From NCBI RefSeq assembly GCF_028622095.1, contig NZ_CP115165.1:2849501-2913500 (forward strand): a DNA stretch of 64,000 nucleotides, given 5' to 3'. The DNA is from Deinococcus aquaticus (lineage in GTDB: Bacteria > Deinococcota > Deinococci > Deinococcales > Deinococcaceae). Below the pieces are notes generated by a model. It was not told the origin of the DNA, searched no databases, and saw only the letters and a list, made by a program, of their open reading frames with translations. Shown here piece by piece: positions 1-13,118 of this stretch. Position numbers and translations under genes: made by a program. Every line of letters begins with the position of its first letter. Position 1 is the stretch's first letter.

Positions 1-58
1 CTGTCGGGCATGACGTCGTTCGCTGTCCTTGTTTCCTGTTCCGTTCGGGTGATCGCGC

Positions 59-1054
59 GTGGTTGAGCGCCTTCACCTTGCCAAGCCGCGCGGCTTCTGC
101 GCGGGGGTCGTCATGGCGATTCAGGCGGTCGAGAAGGCCGCACAGAGCGAGTCGAAGCCGGTGACGGTGTACCACTCCATCGTGCATAACCACACGGTCG
201 TGGACCGCCTTCAGGCCGGGTACGGCGTGCATTTCGTGGAGGACCTGGACGGTGTGGACGCCCTCCCGCAGGGCGGCGAGACGGTGGTGTTCAGCGCGCA
301 CGGCATCAGCCCGGCGGTGCGCGAGCGGGCGCGGGCGCTGGGGCTGGCGACCATCGACGCGACCTGCCCGCTGGTCACCAAGGTGCACACCGAGGCGAAA
401 AAGTACGCTCGTGAGGGCTTCACGATCCTGCTGATCGGGGACAGTGCCCGGCATCAGGAGGTCATCGGCACGCAGGGCGAGGCGCCGGACAGCACCATTC
501 TGGTGGGCGTGCTCGGCAAGACCGGCGAGGGCCTGCACGACCCGCACACGGTGCAGGTGCCGGACCCGCAGAAACTGGTGGTGCTGACCCAGACGACCCT
601 CAGCGTGGACGACACGCGCCGCACGGTGGAGATCCTGCGTGGGCGCTTCCCGGCGCTGGTGGTGCCCCCCAGCGAGGACCTGTGCTACGCCACCAAGAAC
701 CGCCAGGACGCCGTGAAGGCCATCGCGCCGCAGGTGGACCTGTTCCTGGTGCTGACCAGCACGCACTCCAGCAACGGCATGCGCCTGCTGGAACTGGCAG
801 AGGCGGAGTGCGGGCGTTCCGTGCGGCTGGAAACAGCGGCGGACCTCGCGGGCATGGATTTTGCCGGCGTGCGCTCGGTGGGAATCACCAGCGCGGCCAG
901 CACGCCGGACGATCTGGTGCAGGCGGTCGTGGCGCACTTCCGGGCGCTGAACCCGGCGCTGGAGGTCATCGAGGAGGGCGAGTGGGAGAACATCGAGTTC
1001 CGCGAGCCGAAGAAGATCCTGCCCACCCAGGCGCTGCCCCGCACCCAGCAGTGA
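59..1054 (+). CDS. ispH: 4-hydroxy-3-methylbut-2-enyl diphosphate reductase (IspH/LytB)
   Basis: Last step of the MEP isoprenoid pathway: [4Fe-4S]-dependent reduction of HMBPP to IPP and DMAPP in the cytosol. The 331-residue protein has the three cluster cysteines in family context: C14 (RGFCAGV), C103 (ATCPLV) and C209 (EDLCYATKN). The substrate-binding H132/E134 pair (RHQEVIGT), a [10 protein letters not shown] segment and a THSSN loop are also present. The start is GTG; the family motif begins about 11 residues later, so no longer N-terminus is needed. The C-terminal tail after about residue 310 is variable. The next gene starts 9 nt after the stop, so the two are probably co-transcribed. 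Confidence 0.97.
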   Translation: MVERLHLAKPRGFCAGVVMAIQAVEKAAQSESKPVTVYHSIVHNHTVVDRLQAGYGVHFVEDLDGVDALPQGGETVVFSAHGISPAVRERARALGLATIDATCPLVTKVHTEAKKYAREGFTILLIGDSARHQEVIGTQGEAPDSTILVGVLGKTGEGLHDPHTVQVPDPQKLVVLTQTTLSVDDTRRTVEILRGRFPALVVPPSEDLCYATKNRQDAVKAIAPQVDLFLVLTSTHSSNGMRLLELAEAECGRSVRLETAADLAGMDFAGVRSVGITSAASTPDDLVQAVVAHFRALNPALEVIEEGEWENIEFREPKKILPTQALPRTQQ

Positions 1055-1063
1055 GGGGCGCTG

Positions 1064-1387
1064 GTGGGCAGTGACTGGCAGCTGAACGTCCCGGCCCTGC
1101 TGGACTTCCTGTTCCGGGTCTTCGTGGCGTGGCAGGTCGTGTGGGGGCTGGTGGCGTTCGTGGCGGTGTGGCGCGACAAGCAACTGGCACAGGCCCGCGA
1201 GGGCCGCCTGCCGGAGGCGACGCTGCACCGCTTCGAGCGGCTGGGCGGGTGGGCCGGGTCGTGGGCGGGGCAGCAGGTCTTCCGGCACAAGACGCGCAAG
1301 GTGGCGTATCAGCGGGCTTTCCGGCGCATCTGCCTGTGGTGGGCCGTGGCGTGGGCGGCGCTGCTGGCGCTGGTCGTCTGGATCTGA
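1064..1387 (+). CDS. DUF1294 family small membrane protein
   Basis: A 107-residue protein with a hydrophobic segment at about residues 10-37 and another at about 88-107. Between them lies the conserved DUF1294 pattern: a D-K motif, then LPEATLHRFERLGGW and the Q-x-F-R-H-K-T-R-K signature. Members are small inner-membrane proteins of unknown function. The GTG start lies 9 nt after the ispH stop, with a GAGGGG purine run just upstream that can act as a ribosome binding site. It probably shares the ispH transcript. Family assignment comes from the visible motif; function is not known. Confidence 0.75.
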   Translation: MGSDWQLNVPALLDFLFRVFVAWQVVWGLVAFVAVWRDKQLAQAREGRLPEATLHRFERLGGWAGSWAGQQVFRHKTRKVAYQRAFRRICLWWAVAWAALLALVVWI

Positions 1388-1432
1388 CCCAGCCTCAGTT
1401 GCGACCCCAAATGCCTGTCAATTGAAAACCAT

Positions 1433-1462
1433 TTGACCTTCATTCCTGTCACGCGCTAAGAT
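1433..1462 (+). promoter_or_regulatory. lysZ promoter (leaderless)
   Basis: A -35 TTGACC (1433-1438), an 18-bp spacer and a -10 TAAGAT (1457-1462) place the transcription start about 7 nt downstream, on the A of the ATG at 1470. This implies a leaderless lysZ mRNA and argues against the ATG at 1461, which lies inside the -10 box. Confidence 0.7.
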
Positions 1463-1469
1463 GCACCGC

Positions 1470-2273
<804 letters not shown>

Positions 2274-2304
2274 CACCGTCGTCTCGTAGACCGGACTTCT
2301 CCCA

Positions 2305-2340
2305 TAGCACCCTCTCCCGCAGTGCCGGGCGGGGGTGCTA
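2305..2340 (+). terminator. Hairpin after lysZ (terminator-like, no T-run)
   Basis: Outer arms TAGCACCC / GGGTGCTA enclose a second C-rich/G-rich pairing. There is no T-run, so intrinsic termination is uncertain. The right arm overlaps a TATGCT box (2339-2344) that could serve as the -10 of the next gene. Confidence 0.5.
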
Positions 2341-2353
2341 TGCTTCCCAGCCG

Positions 2354-2635
2354 ATGTTGACCCCCGCCGAACTCCTGGAATTCCTGAGCGTCAAAGGCGG
2401 CTGCGAGCACCGCGTGACCGCCCTGCTCCGCGCCGGGCGCGGCAAGAAAGCCAGCGTCCGCGAACTCGGCGAGTACCGCCTGACCGCGCGTGGCGAACAG
2501 GTGCAGGCCACCGGCCCCAGCGGCCAGACCCGCCACCTGACCCACCAGGAATTCCACGCGGTCTTCGGATCGTACGTATTCACGCCCGCCCAGGCGACCG
2601 GCGTGATGACCGACCTCGGCCCCCTGTTCGGGTAA
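2354..2635 (+). CDS. Hypothetical protein, 93 aa
   Basis: A small soluble protein that I do not recognise. It begins MLTPAELLEFLS, has a basic stretch (RAGRGKKASVREL) and lacks signal peptide, membrane segment or cysteine pair (one cysteine, in GGCEHR). The codon usage (GC-rich third positions) is like the neighbours, and it fits neatly between lysZ and the convergent protease gene, so it is probably real. TATGCT at 2339-2344 lies 9 nt before the ATG, compatible with a near-leaderless transcript; no good -35 is visible. The basic residues would allow nucleic-acid binding, but nothing specific supports that. Confidence 0.65.
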   Translation: MLTPAELLEFLSVKGGCEHRVTALLRAGRGKKASVRELGEYRLTARGEQVQATGPSGQTRHLTHQEFHAVFGSYVFTPAQATGVMTDLGPLFG

Positions 2636-2708
2636 CGCAGGCAGGCCAGCAAACCGTCGCGGCGCACTCCCATGACGTTGGAGTGAACCGCGACGGCCTG
2701 CGCAACTT

Positions 2709-4049
2709 TTACTGGTTGCTGGTGGGGAAGCTGAAGGCGCTGAGGGTCACGTCGACGGTGCGGGTCTTCCCGGCGCGCTGCACGGTGAGTTTCACGCGGT
2801 CGCCGATGCGTTTGCCGATGATGGCGCGGCGTAGGTCGTCGCCCTCGCTGATGGTCTGGCCGTCCACGGCGGTGATGATGTCCCCGTCGGTGTTCAGAGT
2901 GTCTGCGCCGCTGCCCTGCGTTTCCGCCTGCCCGTTCAGTTGCAGCCCTGCGGTCGTGCCGCCCCGGAGTCCGGCGGCGGCGGCCGGGCTGTCCGGCGCG
3001 ACTTCCTGGATCAGGGCGCCCTGGGCGGGGAGGCCCGCCTGTTTGCGCTGCGCGGCGCTCAGGACGCTCAGGTCCGTGAACTGCACGCCCAGGGTGGGCG
3101 TCTGGATCACGCCGCCCTTGCCAGCCTGGAGTTGCGGCAGGAGTTTCTTGACGGTGTTCACGGGAATCGCGAAGCCTACGCCGGCGCTCTGGCCGCTGCC
3201 GCCGGTCAGAATCTGGGTGTTCACGCCGATGACCTGACCGGCACTGTCCAGCAGCGGCCCGCCGCTGTTGCCGGGGTTGATGGCGGCGTCAGTCTGGATG
3301 ACGCTCTGCTCGACGCCCCTGGTTCCGACCGGCACCCGGCGTTCCAGGCTGCTGATGATTCCTTCAGACACGCTGAACTCCAGGCCGAAGGGTGCGCCCA
3401 TCGCGACGGCTTTCAGGCCCACGTCCAGGTTATCGCTGTCGCCCAGCGGGATGGGTCGGGCGGCCCCGCTTGGCAGGCCCTCGGCGCGGATCAGGGCCAG
3501 GTCGAAGTCGGGGGCGCGGGCCACGACTTTCGCCTTGTACTCGGTCTTGTCACCATGCAGGCGGATCGTGATCTCGCTGGCTCCCTCGACCACGTGGTTG
3601 TTGGTGATGATGTCGCCGCTGCCGGTCACGAAGAAGCCGCTGCCGGTGCCAGTCTGAGCCTGCCCGCTGCCACTGCCGTCATCCGGCAGGGTGAAGGGCA
3701 GCTGCTGTTGTAGACGCTGACGCAGCTGCGCCTGAGCGCTGTTCGCGCTGCTTTCCCTGACGCTCACGTACACCAGTCCGGCCTGGCGGTCCTTGACGAC
3801 CTGCACGGTGTTCGCCTCGGATTCCGTGCGGGCGCGGCCTCCGTCGTAGGTGCCGTTGGCGGCCTGCACCATCTGCCCCTGCGCGCCGCTGCCGGCGCTG
3901 AGGTTGGTGTCCGGCGCGGTCTGCGAGGTGACCGCCTGCGTGGTGGCCGACGCCGTGACTGGGGCCGTGCGGGTGTTCAGTTCGTAACCGACCAGCCCAC
4001 CGACAGCGAGGGTTCCGGTCAGGGCCAGGATGGACAGGGAGCGTTTCAT
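2709..4049 (-). CDS. HtrA/DegP-type trypsin-PDZ serine protease
   Basis: Envelope quality-control protease. From the chosen start (446 aa) an N-terminal hydrophobic segment (residues 4-21) serves as signal or anchor, followed by a low-complexity Thr/Ala/Gln linker. The trypsin-like domain carries H152 (TNNHVVEG), D183 (DFDLAL) and S262 (NPGNSGGPLL). One C-terminal PDZ domain spans about 310-430 and contains a short Gly/Gln insertion. A Met three codons upstream (4058) is possible, but on this strand CAGAAT overlaps it and lies 7 nt before the ATG at 4049, suggesting a leaderless start there. A single PDZ domain makes it closer to DegS/HhoA-type proteins than to two-PDZ DegP. Confidence 0.92.
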   Translation of the reverse strand: MKRSLSILALTGTLAVGGLVGYELNTRTAPVTASATTQAVTSQTAPDTNLSAGSGAQGQMVQAANGTYDGGRARTESEANTVQVVKDRQAGLVYVSVRESSANSAQAQLRQRLQQQLPFTLPDDGSGSGQAQTGTGSGFFVTGSGDIITNNHVVEGASEITIRLHGDKTEYKAKVVARAPDFDLALIRAEGLPSGAARPIPLGDSDNLDVGLKAVAMGAPFGLEFSVSEGIISSLERRVPVGTRGVEQSVIQTDAAINPGNSGGPLLDSAGQVIGVNTQILTGGSGQSAGVGFAIPVNTVKKLLPQLQAGKGGVIQTPTLGVQFTDLSVLSAAQRKQAGLPAQGALIQEVAPDSPAAAAGLRGGTTAGLQLNGQAETQGSGADTLNTDGDIITAVDGQTISEGDDLRRAIIGKRIGDRVKLTVQRAGKTRTVDVTLSAFSFPTSNQ

Positions 4050-4128
4050 GGGGGGCATTCTGCCGGGTGGCGGTTACAGTCCGGTTAAAAAAGACACGGC
4101 ACGCGCCGAGGGGACAGGGGCGGCACGC

Positions 4129-4163
4129 CAGAGGCCGCCAGTCCGGGTGGACGGCGGCCTCTG
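4129..4163 (-). terminator. Hairpin downstream of the S1-domain gene
   Basis: Perfect 11-bp arms CAGAGGCCGCC / GGCGGCCTCTG with a 13-nt loop, in the gap after the stop of the leftward S1-domain gene. A T-rich stretch on the same strand lies about 40 nt further on, so the stem acts as an mRNA 3' end without a classical adjacent T-run. Confidence 0.55.
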
Positions 4164-4195
4164 CGGGGTGTCCGGCACGGGGCCGGGATGCGGGG

Positions 4196-4576
4196 TTACT
4201 TCTTGCGTTTGCCGGCGGGTTTCTTGCCACCACCTGCGGTGGTGCGTTCCTTGGCGTCACGCATGAAGGAACGGAGCTTGGCCTCGAACTGAGGGCTCTG
4301 CCGTCCGATTGCGCGGGGGCGGGGCACCTCCTCGGGCTCCTCGAGCAGTTCCTTGATCGAAAGATCGAGTCGGCCCCGCTCGTCACGGCCCAGGACTTTC
4401 ACTTCCACGTTCTCGCCTTCGCGGACGTGGTCGTGAATGTTGCGCACGAACGAGTGAGCGATCTGCGAGATGTGCACAAGGCCCGTCTCGCCGTTCTCGA
4501 ACTGGATGAACGCGCCGAAATCGGTCACGCGCGTTACGCGGCCCTCCACGACCGCGCCGGAATCAAGCTGCACCAA
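4196..4576 (-). CDS. S1 RNA-binding domain protein (general stress protein 13-like)
   Basis: A 126-residue protein with a single S1 domain at residues 1-75: GAVVEGRVTRVTDFGAFI, GLVHISQIA, GENVEVKVLGRDERGRLDLSIK. A basic C-terminal tail (AGGGKKPAGKRKK) probably contacts RNA. The architecture resembles the YugI/GSP13 group of ribosome- or RNA-associated S1 proteins. The start is TTG at 4576, preceded by AAGGAG at good spacing, a Shine-Dalgarno case among many leaderless neighbours; a TACCAT box further upstream may be its -10. It is monocistronic, with a hairpin after the stop. Confidence 0.88.
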   Translation of the reverse strand: MVQLDSGAVVEGRVTRVTDFGAFIQFENGETGLVHISQIAHSFVRNIHDHVREGENVEVKVLGRDERGRLDLSIKELLEEPEEVPRPRAIGRQSPQFEAKLRSFMRDAKERTTAGGGKKPAGKRKK

Positions 4577-4811
4577 AGGTGTTCTCCTTGAAAAGCATGA
4601 GGCTCATGGTACACCATCCCCCGCACTCATGCGCCGCAGGTTCATACGCCGCCTGCGCGAACGTGAACGTCACCTGAGCGGCCTCCTCAGAAAGCGCGGC
4701 CAGCACGCATCCCATCCTCACCTCAGCCGGGGGTCTGAACCGGGTGCAGCGCGGGCCGCAGTTCAGCTCTCCCCCGCCCGGCGTGGGGGCCGGATGCTCT
4801 AGATTGGCCTC

Positions 4812-5528
4812 ATGAAGTTGCGCGGCACGCTTGGTGGCATGAATCTCCTGCTGGAACCCGCTGACACGGCCGGGTCTGTCGCCGAGGCGCTGGGCGTGCG
4901 CGCCACGCTCCTGACCGGGCAAATCACTGTGGAACTCCAAGCCGACGTGGACCCCCAGGCCCTTGAGGAAGCCCTGACGCGCATCCGCGCCGCCGGGGGC
5001 ACGCCGGGCCGTATCCGGGCCACGCGCGCGCCCGCCCCCATGCCGGCCCCGGCGCCAACGCCCATGTCGGCGCAGTCCAGCCCTGCACCCCACAGCCCCG
5101 CGTCCCACAGCGCGGCGTCGCACAGCGCGGCAGCTCGCACCACCGCCGCCCAGCCGCCGGTCGCCTCGGGCGTGCCGGGCGGGCGCACGGTGATCGTGCC
5201 GCACACCCTGCGGGCCGGGTTCCGGGGTGAGTACCCCGGCAGCGTGATCGTGCTGGGCGACGTGAACCCCGGCGCGGAAGTCGTGGCGGGCGGCGACGTG
5301 ATCGTCATCGGGGCCCTGCGCGGCCTCGCGCACGCCGGGCAGGGCGGCCACAGTGACGCCATCGTCTGGGCGCGGCCCATCGCCAGCCCGCAGCTGCGTA
5401 TCGGGGACGCGGTTGCCCGCGCGCCCGAGGGCAGCAGCCTGAGCAACATGCGCCACCGCGAGGACCAGCCCACCGCCGAGGTCGCCCGCCTGAGCGGCGG
5501 TGTCATTCAGATCGACACGCAGAAGTAG
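4812..5528 (+). CDS. minC: Septum site-determining protein MinC
   Basis: FtsZ polymerisation inhibitor that acts with MinD at the membrane. The 238-residue protein has an N-terminal MinC-like domain (1-75), an Ala/Pro/Ser-rich linker (about 75-125, with several SHSAA-type repeats) and a C-terminal beta-helix MinC_C domain. The last includes TLRAGFRGEYPGSVIVLGDVNPGAEV, split here as TLRAGF..YPGSVIVLGDVN, then GGDVIVIGALRGLAHAG and IASPQLRIGD. The linker is longer than in enterobacterial MinC. TAGATT (4800-4805) sits 6 nt before the ATG, suggesting a leaderless transcript. MinD/MinE are not in the window. Confidence 0.9.
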   Translation: MKLRGTLGGMNLLLEPADTAGSVAEALGVRATLLTGQITVELQADVDPQALEEALTRIRAAGGTPGRIRATRAPAPMPAPAPTPMSAQSSPAPHSPASHSAASHSAAARTTAAQPPVASGVPGGRTVIVPHTLRAGFRGEYPGSVIVLGDVNPGAEVVAGGDVIVIGALRGLAHAGQGGHSDAIVWARPIASPQLRIGDAVARAPEGSSLSNMRHREDQPTAEVARLSGGVIQIDTQK

Positions 5529-5608
5529 ATTGATGGTTGATGGTCAACAGCGTGTGCGCGGCCTGAGCGGTCATTTCAAAGCCACTCACTGCCTGCACCC
5601 CACTTCCC

Positions 5609-7027
5609 TTACACGGCCGGGAAGCGCACGCCGCCCAGTTCGCGGTTCAGGTGGGCGGCCAGGGAGAGCAGGCGGCCGTCCTGTCCGGCCGGGGCAACCA
5701 GTAGCGCGCCGCTGGGCGGGCCGTCGATACCAGGGGGCGTGACGGGCAGGGCGAGACTGGGGTAGCCGGCCTTGGCGGCCAGGCCACAGCCGTGAATGCC
5801 GGGGAAGATCAGCAGGTCGAGGCCGTCGGCGAACAGCTGGTCGAAGCCCCGGGTGCGGGTCAGGCGCAGATCGCGGTCGCGGGCGCGGCGGTAGTTGGTT
5901 TCGCTGGCGTCGCCCCGGGTGCCCTGCGCGGCGTGCAGGAGCGTCTGGCCGTAGCGCAGCAGGTGTTCCGGGTCGTGGTCGTTCGCGTCGATGACTTCCT
6001 GAAGGCTGCGGGGGCCGTGCGTGACGCCCGCGAGGTAGGCGTTCAGGTCGCCCCTGAATTCGTATTCGAGGACTTCGAGGTTCCAGCCGCTCGCGTTCAG
6101 TTCCTGGCGGGTGGGGAACGTCCGGTCGTGGGTGATGGCGTTCAGGTCGGTCAGCAGGGCGCTCAGGTGGTCCAGGGCGGCCTGCTCGGCCGGGCTGACG
6201 TGCGGTTCGTCGCGGATGATGCCGACGTGCGCGCCGTTCAGGGCGGCGTCGCGGATGCGCAGGTCCGGGACGGGCAGGCGGCGGCTGGCCTCGTCATGCA
6301 GGTCGGGGCCGGCGATCACGCTCAGGATCAGGGCGGCGTCGCGGGCGCTGCGGGTAATGGGCCCGGCGGTGTCCTGGCTGTGGCTGATGGGGACCACGCC
6401 GGTGCGCGGCACGAGACCCAGGGTGGGTTTCAGGCCGATCACGCCGTTCTGGTAAGCGGGACTGACGATGCTGCCGCTGGTTTCGGTGCCGATGGCGGCG
6501 GCGCACAGGCGCGCGGCGACCGCGACGCCGCTGCCGCTGCTGCTGCCGCCGGTGTCCAGGGTGTCACCCCAGGGATTGACGGTCTGGCCGCCGGCGCTGG
6601 AGTACCCGTTACTCATGCCGACGGTCATGAAGTTCGCCCATTCGGTCATGTTCGCCTTGCCCAGGATGATGGCCCCGGCGGCCCGCAGGCGCGCGACCAG
6701 CGGGGCGTCCGCTGCGGGCACGTGCCCGAGCAGCAGGCGGCTACCGGCGCTGGTGGGCAGGCCCGCCACGTCGATGTTGTCCTTGATCAGCAGGGGCACG
6801 CCGTGCAGTGGGCCGCGCTGGCCCTCGCTCAGGGCGTCCAGGGCGTCGGCGCTGCCCTGCGCGTCCGGGTTGACGGTGATCACGGCGTGCAGGCGGGGGT
6901 TCAGGGCGTGCAGGCGGGTCAGGTACGTGCGGGTGACCTCGCTGGCGGTCAGGTCGCCGCGGCGGGTGGCGGCGGCAAGCGAACAGGCGTCCAGATCGAG
7001 GATCGGGTCGGGCATGGTCAGGGTCAC
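5609..7027 (-). CDS. Amidase (amidase signature family)
   Basis: Amide hydrolase with the Ser-cisSer-Lys triad. The lysine is in [18 protein letters not shown], the Gly/Ser-rich signature is [13 protein letters not shown], and the catalytic serine region is [12 protein letters not shown], followed by [16 protein letters not shown]. Length (472 aa from GTG, 468 aa from the ATG at 7015) is typical. The family includes peptide amidases and GatA-like enzymes; no GatB/GatC genes accompany it, so it is probably a stand-alone amidase of unknown substrate. I favour GTG 7027 because TACAGT lies 7 nt upstream on this strand; the ATG four codons later is the alternative. It is divergent from pheA. Confidence 0.88.
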   Translation of the reverse strand: MTLTMPDPILDLDACSLAAATRRGDLTASEVTRTYLTRLHALNPRLHAVITVNPDAQGSADALDALSEGQRGPLHGVPLLIKDNIDVAGLPTSAGSRLLLGHVPAADAPLVARLRAAGAIILGKANMTEWANFMTVGMSNGYSSAGGQTVNPWGDTLDTGGSSSGSGVAVAARLCAAAIGTETSGSIVSPAYQNGVIGLKPTLGLVPRTGVVPISHSQDTAGPITRSARDAALILSVIAGPDLHDEASRRLPVPDLRIRDAALNGAHVGIIRDEPHVSPAEQAALDHLSALLTDLNAITHDRTFPTRQELNASGWNLEVLEYEFRGDLNAYLAGVTHGPRSLQEVIDANDHDPEHLLRYGQTLLHAAQGTRGDASETNYRRARDRDLRLTRTRGFDQLFADGLDLLIFPGIHGCGLAAKAGYPSLALPVTPPGIDGPPSGALLVAPAGQDGRLLSLAAHLNRELGGVRFPAV

Positions 7028-7096
7028 GCCCTGTACTGTACCCACGTCTATCGGCCCGGAGGGTAGGTTGGGACGCGGTGCGGTAGCCTCGGGCGC

Positions 7097-7945
<849 letters not shown>

Positions 7946-8012
7946 TGAAGGCCGGGTAGCACGGGCGGCTAGCGCGGCCGGACGGGGCGCGGGCCTGTCC
8001 ACTCCACCCCCC

Positions 8013-8040
8013 TTTGAGGGTGGTGGGCCTGCGCTATGCT
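8013..8040 (+). promoter_or_regulatory. Candidate promoter of the metH leader
   Basis: TATGCT (8035-8040) as -10 with TTTGAG (8013-8018) at 16-bp spacing. The predicted transcription start near 8047 lies just before the riboswitch aptamer, giving a leader of about 230 nt. Confidence 0.5.
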
Positions 8041-8061
8041 GCCCGTATCGTGCCCGCCGGG

Positions 8062-8158
8062 CGCGGTCATCCAGAATCGCCGGAGGGGATTTTCTGCCCT
8101 GTGATGGCGAGGCAACCGGCCCTCATTGCGGCAACGGTGCTTTCAGAAGAGACCCGCG
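8062..8158 (+). ncRNA. SAM-I (S-box) riboswitch aptamer
   Basis: The stretch carries the S-box signatures in order: ATCCAGA (8069-8075), GGAGGGGAT (8082-8090), TGCCCTGTGATGGC (8095-8108), the near-invariant AGGCAACC (8110-8117), and GGTGC (8136-8140) followed by GAAGAGACC (8146-8154). The ends GCGCGGTC and GACCCGCG can close an imperfect P1. This is the class that binds S-adenosylmethionine. Here it precedes a terminator and methionine synthase, so high SAM should stop metH transcription. Stem assignments are by eye; a covariance-model search would settle the boundaries. Confidence 0.88.
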
Positions 8159-8234
8159 TGGGTGCGCTGACGATGGCGCGAGCGGGGACGATGGCCCAGG
8201 AGCGGCGCAGCAATCGCGCACAACGACTTTCGAG

Positions 8235-8255
8235 GCCGCCGCTGGGCGGCTTTTT
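8235..8255 (+). terminator. Rho-independent terminator of the SAM riboswitch
   Basis: GCCGCC (8235-8240), loop GCTG, GGCGGC (8245-8250), then five T. It lies between the aptamer and the metH start, the usual expression platform of transcriptional SAM-OFF switches. Confidence 0.9.
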
Positions 8256-8276
8256 GCTTTGAGACAGGGGTGGACC

Positions 8277-12046
<3,770 letters not shown>

Positions 12047-12050
<4 letters not shown>

Positions 12051-12787
12051 CCCGCGTGTCCGTGGAACTCGTGCCCCGCTCGCGCAGCGGCCTGCGGGCC
12101 GAGATCGCGCAGGTGGCGGCCTCGCTGTCCAGCGTGGACACGGTGAACATTCCTGACCTGACGCGCTACTCGCTGCGCTCGTGGCTGGGCTGCGCGTTCG
12201 CCCGGCCACACCACGCCGCCGTGCCGCACCTGCGGGCCGTGGATTTCAACCCGCGCGAGCCGCTGCCGTTTCTGGACACGCTGGAGCAGCACGGCCTGAG
12301 CGAGGTGCTGGTCGTGACCGGCGACGCACCCGCCGACATGAGCGCGAAGGTGTACGACCAGGACGCCGTCGACCTGATCCGCCGACTGCGCCGCGAGGCC
12401 CCACACCTCACCGTGTACGCGGGCCTCGACCCGTACCGGCAGTCGTTCGCGCGAGAACGCGATTACCTGGAACGCAAGCTGGATGCGGGCGCGACCGGGT
12501 TCTTCACGCAGCCGTTCTTCGACCTACGCGTCATGGACGCCTACAGCGACCTGATCCCGGACGGCGCGCAGATATGGTGGGGCGCGACCAGCATCCTGAC
12601 TGAATCCAGCCTGAACTACTGGCGGGCGCGCAACCACGCCGTGTTCCCCCGCTCGTTCACGCCCACCCTGGAGTGCAACCGCGCGTTCGCTGCCGACCTG
12701 CTCGCCTTCGCCCGCGAGCGCGGCCAGCACGCGTACTTCATGCCGGTCAAGGTAGACGTGCAGGCGTACCTGGAAGGGATTCTCTGA
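12047..12787 (+). CDS. metF: Methylenetetrahydrofolate reductase-like protein
   Basis: FAD-dependent TIM-barrel enzyme that makes the methyl-THF consumed by MetH. At 246 residues it is shorter than E. coli MetF (about 296). It keeps an N-terminal VSVELVPR strand (the E of the family PP-E motif), a central [10 protein letters not shown] segment, [27 protein letters not shown] (the strongest family signature) and a C-terminal region. The GTG start overlaps the metH TGA as GTGA, so the two are translationally coupled and share SAM riboswitch control. The shortness could mean a divergent substrate or partner; genomic position argues for a methionine-cycle role. Confidence 0.85.
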
Positions 12788-13118
12788 GCGACGGGCTCGG
12801 ACCTTTGAACTATGAGTAACCCCAGCTCCCGGCTGAAGCCAGAAAAGTAGATCAGCGGCCTGAACCGTCCCGCACAGCCACTTACCGCCGACTGCCGCCG
12901 GCCGTCGTGCGCGAAGCGCGCGGGCCTTCCACCGGGCGCGGCAGGATGGCGTCGAGGCCGGACACGTTACCGGCCACAGCAACCCCGCCGCAGAAGTAGA
13001 ACCTCTTGCTGAGCGCAGCGACTGCTCCCCCTGCCCCCCTGGGGTAGGGGGCTGGGGGGTGGGGCGAATGAATCGGGCCTCCCAGGAACATCTGGAAGAC
13101 CCGAATCGCGCTGAAGCC
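12788..13118. other. Gene-free gap between convergent metF and DUF4139 genes, with a G-quadruplex motif
   Basis: No convincing gene is visible in these 331 bp. The right part holds a hairpin CCCCCTGCCCC / GGGGTAGGGGG and four plus-strand G-runs at 13041-13064 separated by TA, CT and T, a textbook quadruplex-forming arrangement. A further 15-bp imperfect stem (13071-13106) lies next to the DUF4139 stop. Confidence 0.6.
13071..13106 (-). terminator. Hairpin downstream of the DUF4139 gene
   Basis: AATCGGGCCTCCCAG pairs with CTGGAAGACCCGAAT across a 6-nt loop, with G-U-tolerant mismatches. It starts 13 nt after the stop of the leftward gene. No T-run follows, so termination efficiency is uncertain. 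Confidence 0.5.

Noticed and set aside
5792..7066. 424-codon plus-strand frame opposite the amidase
   Set aside because: The amidase strand carries the complete amidase signature; this frame has none.
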